From positions 930,001-994,000 of the forward strand of contig NZ_AP025017.1 in the NCBI RefSeq assembly GCF_019974135.1: 64,000 bases of DNA, written 5' to 3'. Source of the stretch: Actinomyces capricornis (lineage in GTDB: Bacteria; Actinomycetota; Actinomycetes; Actinomycetales; Actinomycetaceae). Position numbers and translations under genes: made by a program. The notes beneath the pieces are model-generated. The model did no database searches. It had not been told where the DNA came from and saw nothing but the letters and a program-made list of their open reading frames with translations. This document shows, one piece after another, positions 1 through 7,122 of the stretch (its first letter is position 1; each line of letters starts with the position of its first letter).

Positions 1-3000
1 GGCCGAGGCGGGCCTCTCCGTCACCTCGCACTTGGCGCCGATGGGCAGCTCGACCCCGGACTTCACAGCGCTGCCGTCACCGGGGACCTGGATCTCGCCC
101 TTGCGCTCGCCCTCCACCGAGGTGCAGGAGTAGTCGAAGGTGAAGGTCTTGGCCTTGTGCTCCTCGGCCCCATCACCGGCGACCTCCTTGGCCACCGAGA
201 AGGTGCCCCGCTCGAGGGTGTAGGTGTTGGTCGCGGAGACCGCCACTGCGGCATCGGCCGCACCGGTGATGTCGAAGGCCGCCTCATTGCCGGTCACGGG
301 CTTGCCGTTGACGGCCAGGGACCCCGTCCAGGAGGTGTTCTCCACGCCTGCCTGCGCCTCGCTCAGGGTGCAGGAGCCGGTGGGCACGTCGGAGATCTGC
401 TTGGTCTGGCCCGCCTTGAGCGTGATCTCCTGGGGCTGGCCGGCCTTGCCCGTGGCGGCATCGGTGCAGGTGTAGGTGAAGCCGAACTCTTTGTCGGCAG
501 CCAGCGCCGCGCCGTCGCCCTCGACCGTCTTGGAGATCGAGAAGCCACCGGTCAGCCGGGTGTAGGTGTTGGTCACCACGACCTCGGGGGTCTGGTCCTT
601 GACGATGGTCACCGTGGGCGCGGAGTAGGCGGTGGCCACGGCGAAGCCGTCGCGGTGGGCCGAGGCGGCGTCCTCGGTCAGGGTGCAGGTGGTGCCGGTG
701 GGCAGGCTCGGGCCCTCGACCGCCGCACCGCCCATGGGCACCTCAAGGCTGCCCGTGGTCTTCTCGGGGTCGTCACAGGTGAAGCCCACCGTGACCTTGT
801 CCTCGCCCGTGGGCGTGTAGTCGCCCTCGACGGCCTTCTTGACCGCGAAGGTGCCGGTCTCGCGGGTGTAGGTGTTGGTCGCGGTGACCGCCACGGTCTG
901 GTCCTTGGTGATGGTGACGCTGTCCTGGGACAGGGTCGAGGCCACCGCATAGCCCTCCCTGGCGGCCGAGTCGGCGTTCTCGCTCAGGGTGCAGGTCGCG
1001 CCGGCCGGGATCCTCGGGGAGGTCACCGCGGTGCCGTCGCCGGGCACCGTGAGCGTGCCCTCGACGCCGCCGGTGCAGCTGTAGGCGAAGGAGTAGGAGC
1101 CCTTGGCGAAGTCCTGGGCCCCGCCCTCCACGGTCTTGGCGATGGAGAAGGCGCCGGTGTCGCGGGTGTAGGTGTTGGTGGCGGTCACGGCCTCATTCCT
1201 CTTCGCGGCGATGGTCACGCTGTCCTGGGACAGGGTCGAGACCACTGCGTAGCCCTCCCTGGCGGCCGAGTCGGCGTTCTCGCTCAGGGTGCAGGTGGCG
1301 CCCGCGGTGATCCACGGAGAGGTCGTGGCGCTGCCGTCACCGGAGACCGTCAGCTCCCCCTTCTCCCCGGTGTCGCAGGTGTACTCGAAGGTGAAGGAGC
1401 CCGTAGCGGCATCCGCCGGGCCGCCCTGGACGGTCTTGGCGATGGAGAAGGTGCCCTCGTTGCGGGTGTAGGCGTTGACGAAGGCCACGGTGACCACCGG
1501 CTCAGCGGGGTCCTTGATCGTCACGGTCTGGTCCGCCGGGGGGTTGAGGGTGTAGCCGTCGATGGCCGCGGCGCCGGTGTCCTCGGAGATGGTGCAGGTG
1601 GTGCCCACGGGGAAGGTCTTGTCGGCCTGGACGGCGACGCCGTCCCCCTTGGCGGTGATGGTGCCGGACTGCCCGTCGGAGCAGGTGTAGGAGAAGGGGA
1701 AGTCATGGGACTCCACCCCCGGGACGCCCTCGATGGGCGGGGGCTCGACGCCTGTGGCGGTCTTGGTGACCTGGAAGGTGCCGGAGACCTGGACGAGTTC
1801 AGCGGTGTTGGTCAGCGCGACCCTGGTGGAGGTGCGGTCGCCGATGGTCAGGGTGCTGCCGGGCTTGTTGGCCACCATGAAGCCAGGCGTGCCCCAGGTG
1901 TAGCCGGAGGGCGCCGGAGAGGCGGTGGCGACATCCTCCGACAGGGTGATGACGGTGCCCTTGGGGAAGGTCCCCTGGTAGGTGTTGGCCTTACCGATGG
2001 CGACCTTCATGGTGGTCGACCCGCTCTGCCCATCGGGGTTGAGGGTGCCGGGGGCCGCCCAGCCCGCGTAGGTGCTGGCCGGGGCCGGCAGGGCGTAGTC
2101 GACCTTGACGTCCAGGGAGGTGTTCGCCACGTCGACGGCGTCGACGCCGGTGCCGGCCAGGCCCTTGACGATCTCGAATCCCCCGAAGCCGGCTTCCATC
2201 TGCACCGTCACCTTGAAGGAGTCGGTGTAGGAGCGGGTGAACTCGGCAGAGGCCCCCGAGTCATTGAGGGTCGCAGCGTTGTGGTACTGCACGCCGGCGG
2301 TGGCCTTGCCGTTCTGGGAGGTGAAGGTCACTGGGTAGTAGAGCTTGTAGTTGGACTGCGCGGCGAAGGGCCCGGTGATCGTGATGGTGGCGACCTGGCC
2401 CTGGACATCCACCGCCATGTCGAAGTCCCCGTAGGTCGTGTTCAGGTCCTTGCCGGCCGCAGTCGTCACCGCGACACCCGTGAGACCGGGCTCGGCGGCG
2501 CTGTTGCGCACCATGAAGCCCCACCTGCTCAGGTCGGGATTGAAGACCATGCCGGGACCGAGGGTATCGGTGACGGTGATGGTCTGGCGGGTCTTGCCGT
2601 CCACGGTGATGGGGCTGGCACCCCCGGCCAGCTGTTCCTTGATGTAGTCCGAGCCGAAGTTGACCTCCCAGATCGTGGAGGCGGACGTCGAGGCGATGAC
2701 CGCTGAGAGCTTCGTGAACTTCAGGGGGGTGTAGACCCCCTTGGGAGCGTCCTTGATACCGCCGGTACCGGGGAGGTCCACGCTCACCTTCTGGGTGCCA
2801 TTGACGGTCATGTCCACCGTCTCGGCGGTGGTGGTCTGGGTGATGAGGAGCAGCGCCTCACCGGAGCCCTTGAAGTTCGTGAACCCGGCGGCCTTGAGCT
2901 CATTGACCTTCTCGGCGAAGGTGCACTCCATCGTCCTCTCGGTCAGGGAGCAGGAGCCGACCTCGGTCTGCGCACCGTTGTAGGGCAGGCTCATCGCCAC

Positions 3001-3318
3001 CGTCTTGGGGTTCTCCAGGTTCTTGAAGTGGGCACCCAGGTCGATGGAGAAGGAGTCCCCCGGGTTCACGGTGGTGCCGGTGGCGTCCCAGGAGTAGGAC
3101 AGCTTGGCCACGTCCTGCGTCGTCACCGCCCCTGGGCTGTTATTGCCGTCACGGTCGGACTTGCTCAGGGTGAGGTTGGTGACGGTGATGCCCTGATTGA
3201 TGGCGGCATGGGCCTGCAGGGGGGCCAGGAGCCCGAGGAGCAGGGCCGGCAGGGCCAGGAGTGCGACTGCTAGCCGCAGGCCTGGCACGGGCGACCCGCG
3301 GTCGGCGAAGACCATCAT
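1..3318 (-). CDS. DUF5979-repeat secreted surface protein, C-terminus beyond window
   Basis: The frame is open from an ATG at 3318 to the left edge (1106 codons), so the C-terminus is missing. The ATG lies 6 bases after AGAGGAA, the same leader that precedes its paralogue at 3767-6373. The N-terminus is a signal peptide ending near LLAPLQAHA. It is followed by about 480 residues of Ig-like adhesive modules (for example a segment starting GITVTNLTLSKSD) and then at least six tandem modules of about 100 residues. Each module begins G(T/A)F(S/A)(I/V)xK, contains a paired-Cys core and ends NTYTR, which is the DUF5979 pattern. Family members are wall-anchored adhesins in Actinomyces and relatives. 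A sorting signal is expected outside the window but not seen. Binding partner unknown. The role as a surface adhesin is inferred from architecture. Confidence 0.85.
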   Translation of the reverse strand, partial: MMVFADRGSPVPGLRLAVALLALPALLLGLLAPLQAHAAINQGITVTNLTLSKSDRDGNNSPGAVTTQDVAKLSYSWDATGTTVNPGDSFSIDLGAHFKNLENPKTVAMSLPYNGAQTEVGSCSLTERTMECTFAEKVNELKAAGFTNFKGSGEALLLITQTTTAETVDMTVNGTQKVSVDLPGTGGIKDAPKGVYTPLKFTKLSAVIASTSASTIWEVNFGSDYIKEQLAGGASPITVDGKTRQTITVTDTLGPGMVFNPDLSRWGFMVRNSAAEPGLTGVAVTTAAGKDLNTTYGDFDMAVDVQGQVATITITGPFAAQSNYKLYYPVTFTSQNGKATAGVQYHNAATLNDSGASAEFTRSYTDSFKVTVQMEAGFGGFEIVKGLAGTGVDAVDVANTSLDVKVDYALPAPASTYAGWAAPGTLNPDGQSGSTTMKVAIGKANTYQGTFPKGTVITLSEDVATASPAPSGYTWGTPGFMVANKPGSTLTIGDRTSTRVALTNTAELVQVSGTFQVTKTATGVEPPPIEGVPGVESHDFPFSYTCSDGQSGTITAKGDGVAVQADKTFPVGTTCTISEDTGAAAIDGYTLNPPADQTVTIKDPAEPVVTVAFVNAYTRNEGTFSIAKTVQGGPADAATGSFTFEYTCDTGEKGELTVSGDGSATTSPWITAGATCTLSENADSAAREGYAVVSTLSQDSVTIAAKRNEAVTATNTYTRDTGAFSIAKTVEGGAQDFAKGSYSFAYSCTGGVEGTLTVPGDGTAVTSPRIPAGATCTLSENADSAAREGYAVASTLSQDSVTITKDQTVAVTATNTYTRETGTFAVKKAVEGDYTPTGEDKVTVGFTCDDPEKTTGSLEVPMGGAAVEGPSLPTGTTCTLTEDAASAHRDGFAVATAYSAPTVTIVKDQTPEVVVTNTYTRLTGGFSISKTVEGDGAALAADKEFGFTYTCTDAATGKAGQPQEITLKAGQTKQISDVPTGSCTLSEAQAGVENTSWTGSLAVNGKPVTGNEAAFDITGAADAAVAVSATNTYTLERGTFSVAKEVAGDGAEEHKAKTFTFDYSCTSVEGERKGEIQVPGDGSAVKSGVELPIGAKCEVTERPASA
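907..1316 (-). repeat. Near-identical tandem DNA repeats inside the DUF5979 array
   Basis: Bases 907-1016 and 1207-1316 are almost identical direct repeats exactly 300 bp apart, including an exact stretch covering 951-996 and 1251-1296. They encode the same part of adjacent DUF5979 modules (around SENADSAAREGYAV). The identity at DNA level points to recent module duplication or homogenisation, and module number could vary between strains. Confidence 0.75.
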
Positions 3319-3577
3319 AGAGAGTTCCTCTTCGGTAGGGAGAACGGATAGGAAGATCCGCGAACAACCCCTCCAGGCTACAGACAGAAAAGGCCTCCGA
3401 AGCCCACTGTGAGCAAACATTCCATCGCCATCACAAAACGTTACTCATTCGCGATCCGACCGCAATAGGATGACAACCTCTCCAGGGATTCCGACACCTT
3501 TCCGATATCCTCTTGGAGCCATCCCCCAATTCCTCCCCCCGTTCTTGGAGACATTCTCCCCGGGGGAGGCGCCCTCA

Positions 3578-3632
3578 GCGGGTCGGCACCAGGACGCCGA
3601 AGGCCTTGCCAGGCGCCCTGGTGCCGACCCGC
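3578..3632. promoter_or_regulatory. 16-bp perfect inverted repeat with 23-nt loop
   Basis: Arms 3578-3593 and 3617-3632 are exact reverse complements (GCGGGTCGGCACCAGG and its complement) around a 23-base spacer. It lies about 60 bp downstream of the terminator-like hairpin of the 3767-6373 gene and about 260 bp upstream of the next adhesin start. It could be a second terminator, an RNA leader structure or a protein-binding site. The long loop makes a simple terminator less likely. Confidence 0.5.
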
Positions 3633-3690
3633 CTACAGCCCCCTGCCGGTTCAGTGGTGCCGTGGGGCTGCCGCAGAGCGAGCAGAGCGA

Positions 3691-3722
3691 GGGGCCCTCC
3701 ACCCGGGCGGGTGGAGGGCCCC
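3691..3722 (-). terminator. Terminator-like hairpin after the 3767-6373 adhesin gene
   Basis: A 13-bp perfect stem (3691-3703 with 3710-3722) around a 6-base loop begins 44 bp past the stop codon. There is no long U tract on the minus-strand transcript, as is common for actinobacterial terminators. Confidence 0.65.
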
Positions 3723-3766
3723 TTCTTCAGGCGGCCGGCGGGGCAGGGGGTGCCGGCCGCCCGGTC

Positions 3767-6373
3767 TCAGGCCCGGCGGCGTCGCACCAGGAGGATGCCG
3801 GCCGCCAGCGCCGCCAGCGCCACCCCGGCGGGCAGCAGGACGGTCGCACCGGTGCGGGCCAGGGAGGAGCCGGTCGGGGCCTGAGCCGCAGCAGTGGTCC
3901 CCGCCGTGGGCGCGGCCGTGGGCGAGTCCGCAGCACCCGGCTCGGCCTGATCCTGCGCCCCCGGCGTGTAGGTGTTGGTGACGTCGACCGTGCGGACCCG
4001 GCCCGGGCTCAGCTCGAAGGTGACGGTCTGCCCCGTCACGGGCTCGGCATCGACGGCGTCGACCATGAAGGAGGTCTGCAGGTCGGCTCCCGGCGCGGCG
4101 GCGCCGCGCTCGGTGAGGGTGCAGCTGCCCTCCTCGACGACGTCGACCAGGCGGCTCGTGCCGGCCTCGACACTCACCGAGCCCTCGGTGGTCGTGCCGT
4201 CCGCACCGGTGCAGGCGTAGTCGAACAGGAAGACCGTGCCGGCCTTGTCCGAGGCGCTGCCTGCCACCGTCTTGGACAGCTGGAAGCCGCGGGGGCTGTC
4301 CGCGCCGCCCGAGCCGTCGGCAGGGGGCGCCTGGCCGGCGGCGGTGTAGATGTGCTCCACCACCACCTCGGCCACCTCACCGGCGACAATGGTCACCCCG
4401 GGCTTCTCGGCGCCGACGGGGACGATGCGGGTGGCCACGGTGTAGCCCTCGCGCGCGCGGGTGGCCTCGGACTCGCTGATGGAGCACTCGGCGCCGGCCA
4501 CGATGTCGGAGGCCTTGACGGTGCTGCCGGCGGCGACCTTCAGGACATCGCTGACGATGCCACCTCCGGGCAGCGTGCAGGAGTAGGCGATCTCAAAGGT
4601 GTCGGAGGCGAAGGGCGAGTCCTGGGGGGTGACCTTCGCGGTCACAGCGAGGGACCCCACGGCCTGGACCTCCAGGGAGTTGGTCAGGTCCGCCTCGATG
4701 ACCCTGCGGTCCTCGATGGTCAGCTCGGAGGCCGGCGTGCCGCCGATGGTGAAGGCGCCCTCGCCCCAGGTGTAGCCCGTGGGGGCCTGCGCAGTGGGGG
4801 TCTTCTCCGTCAAGGACACCTTCGTCCCGGCGGGCAGGACCATGGAGGCCTTGGGGCCCGTGAACACACTGCGCCTACCCACGGTGACCTCGAGTTCAGC
4901 AGTGCCGCCGGTGCCTGCGGAGTTCACCGTGCCGGGGGCCTGCCAGCCGGGGTAGTCCTTGAGACTCGCGCCGCCGGGGAGCTGGTAATCCACGGCCACG
5001 GTGAAGGTGGAGGCGGGGTCGACCTGGTCGGAGGCCTGGCCGGAGAGGAACTTGGCCACGGAGAAGGTGCCGTAGCCGACCTCCATGGTGACGTCGAAGC
5101 TGAAGGAGTCCACGAAGGACTTGGTGGCGCGCTCCGCGAGGACGGCCCCCGATACGGCGACAACATTGTCGTAGACGAAGCCGGCCACGGCCTTGCCGTT
5201 CTGAGAGGTCACGGGGGCGTCGTAGAGGACCTGGTAGTTGGTCTGGGCGGCGAAGGGGCCGCGCAGGATGATGGTGGCGTCGGAGCCTCCCTCATAGACC
5301 TGCCCGGGGACCACCTCGATGGAGAAGGACCCGGCCTGCGTGGTGGTGGCCCCGGCTGCGCTGGTGTCCAGGATCAGGCGCTCACTGTCGGGGGCGCCCT
5401 GGGAGTTGGTGCGCACCAGTGTCCATGCACTGGGGTCGGGGAAGGCCTGCCCGGGACCGAGCTCATCGGTCAGGGTGATGGTCCTCTCCGAGCCGTCGAA
5501 GGTCGTGGGGGTTCCCGCAGCGGCGTAGGCCTCCTGGAGCTTCTCGGTGCCGAAGCCGATGACCCAGCCCACGGCGGTGGACTGATCGGTCAGGCCGCGG
5601 GCGCCCTTGGTCAGACCCAGGGGCTTGTAGACGGCGGCGCCCTTGATGATGCCGCCCTGCCCGGGCAGGTCCACGCTGACGTCCTTGCCGTTGACGCGGA
5701 AGGTCAGCTCCTCCTGGGCGGTGGCGGCCACGGTGCCCACCTGGATGCGGCCCGAGCCGTTGAGCGCGGTGTAGCCCTGGGCGGCGCGCCCGGGGATGAC
5801 CTCGTTGAAGGTGCAGGTCATGGCGGTGGTGATGATCTCGCAGGACCCCACCTCCGTGGGCTCGGACTCGCCCAGGTCATAGGTGAAGGGGCGGACACCC
5901 GGGGCGCGGTAGGCCAGCTCGGCGGGCAGCTCGATGGTGAAGGAGTCCCCCGCCTTCAGGGTGGTGGCCGAGCCGGTCCAGGTGAAGCTCAGCGTGGCGA
6001 TGGAGGAGCCCACATGGAGGGGACCGGAGATCTCCTTGCCGGTCTCGTCGATCTTGGTCACCACGAGGTTGTCCACGGCCAGGGACGCCGCGGACTGCGG
6101 GGCCGCGGGGTCCTGCGCTGCGGAGGTGGTGGTCGGGGCCTGGCCGTCCGCAGGAGCGTCGGTGGTGGCACTCGGAGCGCTGCTGGGGTCCTGCGACTGG
6201 GAGGACTCGGCGGCGCCGGTGGCGGGAGCCGTGGGCTCCGCCGGCGCGGCGTGGGACATCGCGGGCAGGACCCCGACGATGAGGACGACGGTGACTGCGA
6301 GCAGCAGGAAGCGCGCGCACGTCCGGAGAAGGGCTCTGCGACCGGTGGTGAGCCCACGAGACATGGGATTCAT
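3767..6373 (-). CDS. Wall-anchored DUF5979 surface protein with LARTG sorting signal
   Basis: An 868-residue secreted adhesin-like protein paralogous to the one at 1-3318. I chose the ATG at 6373 because AGAGGAA lies 5 bases upstream; the ATG six bases earlier overlaps that site. A signal peptide (positively charged, then LLLAVTVVLIVGV, cut near SHA) is followed by a Thr/Ala/Pro-rich linker and Ig-like adhesive modules. Next come several DUF5979-type modules. The C-terminus is LARTG at residues 838-842, a hydrophobic segment and RRRRA. LARTG matches the LAxTG class used by actinobacterial class E sortases, so covalent attachment to peptidoglycan is expected. No sortase lies in the window. The protein shares its leader and overall order of modules with its neighbour, consistent with gene duplication. 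Ligand unknown. Confidence 0.88.
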   Translation of the reverse strand: MNPMSRGLTTGRRALLRTCARFLLLAVTVVLIVGVLPAMSHAAPAEPTAPATGAAESSQSQDPSSAPSATTDAPADGQAPTTTSAAQDPAAPQSAASLAVDNLVVTKIDETGKEISGPLHVGSSIATLSFTWTGSATTLKAGDSFTIELPAELAYRAPGVRPFTYDLGESEPTEVGSCEIITTAMTCTFNEVIPGRAAQGYTALNGSGRIQVGTVAATAQEELTFRVNGKDVSVDLPGQGGIIKGAAVYKPLGLTKGARGLTDQSTAVGWVIGFGTEKLQEAYAAAGTPTTFDGSERTITLTDELGPGQAFPDPSAWTLVRTNSQGAPDSERLILDTSAAGATTTQAGSFSIEVVPGQVYEGGSDATIILRGPFAAQTNYQVLYDAPVTSQNGKAVAGFVYDNVVAVSGAVLAERATKSFVDSFSFDVTMEVGYGTFSVAKFLSGQASDQVDPASTFTVAVDYQLPGGASLKDYPGWQAPGTVNSAGTGGTAELEVTVGRRSVFTGPKASMVLPAGTKVSLTEKTPTAQAPTGYTWGEGAFTIGGTPASELTIEDRRVIEADLTNSLEVQAVGSLAVTAKVTPQDSPFASDTFEIAYSCTLPGGGIVSDVLKVAAGSTVKASDIVAGAECSISESEATRAREGYTVATRIVPVGAEKPGVTIVAGEVAEVVVEHIYTAAGQAPPADGSGGADSPRGFQLSKTVAGSASDKAGTVFLFDYACTGADGTTTEGSVSVEAGTSRLVDVVEEGSCTLTERGAAAPGADLQTSFMVDAVDAEPVTGQTVTFELSPGRVRTVDVTNTYTPGAQDQAEPGAADSPTAAPTAGTTAAAQAPTGSSLARTGATVLLPAGVALAALAAGILLVRRRRA

Positions 6374-6473
6374 TGACATTCCTCTTCGGTGAAGGCGCAT
6401 CAGGGGAGTAATGCGCTTTGTCCGACATCGACAGTATTGTGCGATTCCCACAAACTCAACCCCGCGACGGCGA

Positions 6474-6500
6474 ATCACGGATATGTGACGGAACCGTGAT
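6474..6500. promoter_or_regulatory. Triple 11-bp-period GTNAC-like direct repeat
   Basis: ATCAC(6474)-N6-GTGAC(6485)-N6-GTGAT(6496) forms three pentamers on one helical face, about 100 bp upstream of the adhesin start at 6373. The core GTGACnGAACCGTG recurs upstream of the rpf gene at 63133. Direct repeats of GTNAC with six-base spacing are typical of the OmpR-family regulators MtrA and GlnR, so an MtrA-like site is the inferred identity. GTAAC-N4-GTCAC follows shortly after, near 6510. Confidence 0.45.
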
Positions 6501-7053
6501 CTCGCGCCCGTAACGGCAGTCACGGACAAATCACGCATCGGCATTGATCGGCGTATTTCCTACCGTCCTCGGAAGAATCTGGGCGCCTCCGTCCGAGGCC
6601 GCCGGCCCCGATCGCGACCCCGGGCGGAGGGTTCGCGGCCCCGCGGCGGGCGGCGACGGTGCCCGGCATTTTGTCCCTTTTCTCCATCGTCGGCGAGGCG
6701 GGGCCCCAGGAGGAGGTGCGTCGCCACACCTGGGAGCATCCGCGCTGGTCAGGCGGCTGCCAGCGGGCCGGGATGGCCCGAGGCGGTCGGCTCGGTGGCT
6801 TCGGGCGGGTGGAGCCGTAGGCCTTCGCGGGCTTGGCGGCCAGCGATGCCTCTCGGCGTCGCGGCGTGTCTGCCGGCGGCCGGGGCTCCAGCATCCCCGG
6901 CGGTCCCCGCCACGGCTCGACGGCGTCCCGGGAGATGCGAGGGCCCCTTCCCCGCCATGGCGGATGAGCGGGGGCCACGGGGAGGACGTGGGGTTCCTGG
7001 GGAATACGCGGGGAGAAGGAAGGCGTCGATTTCTTCTGTTTCCCTGACAGGCC

Positions 7054-7069
7054 GTTACTGCTTTGTGAC
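7054..7069 (+). promoter_or_regulatory. GTTAC-N6-GTGAC direct repeat upstream of the toxin gene
   Basis: Two pentamers matching GTNAC exactly, six bases apart, sit 54 bp before the toxin start. The spacing equals that of the sites at 6474, 27908 and 63211. It resembles an MtrA/GlnR-type box. Assignment is by pattern only. Confidence 0.45.
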
Positions 7070-7075
7070 AATAAC

Positions 7076-7104
7076 GGGCCATAGGGCGCCGCACCCTATG
7101 GCCC
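7076..7104 (+). promoter_or_regulatory. 11-bp perfect inverted repeat just before the toxin ribosome-binding site
   Basis: GGGCCATAGGG (7076-7086) and CCCTATGGCCC (7094-7104) flank a 7-base loop, ending four bases before the AGGAGAGG ribosome-binding site at 7109-7116. In the mRNA it would form a stable hairpin abutting the site. It could act as an operator, an attenuator or a translational control element. Confidence 0.5.
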
Positions 7105-7122
7105 TTGCAGGAGAGGTATGTG

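Larger units (their letters stand above)
3319..3766. other. 448-bp intergenic region between the two adhesin genes
   Basis: No credible gene is seen here. The half next to 3318 is relatively AT-rich and should hold the promoter of the downstream adhesin. The other half carries two strong inverted repeats, annotated separately. A short open frame on the minus strand (3445-3702) has no ribosome-binding site or recognisable product and was not called. Confidence 0.6.
6374..7122. other. 749-bp divergent intergenic region between adhesin and toxin genes
   Basis: The region separates the divergent starts at 6373 (minus) and 7123 (plus). It holds GTNAC-type direct repeats at 6474-6500 and 7054-7069, an inverted repeat at 7076-7104 and a 12-bp palindrome CCGCCATGGCGG around 6954. 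Overlapping open frames on both strands between 6520 and 7071 translate to Pro/Arg-rich low-complexity sequence without plausible starts, so I see no gene. Confidence 0.55.

Noticed and set aside
157..2706. 849-codon open frame on the plus strand
   Set aside because: Antisense to the DUF5979 gene; Gly/Val/Arg-rich low-complexity product caused by high GC. The minus frame has signal peptide and domain repeats.
3470..6376. 968-codon open frame on the plus strand
   Set aside because: Antisense shadow of the LARTG protein; no ribosome-binding site or recognisable domain.
6520..7094. Overlapping open frames on both strands in the adhesin-toxin gap
   Set aside because: Pro/Arg-rich products, no plausible starts and no family resemblance; more consistent with high-GC intergenic sequence.
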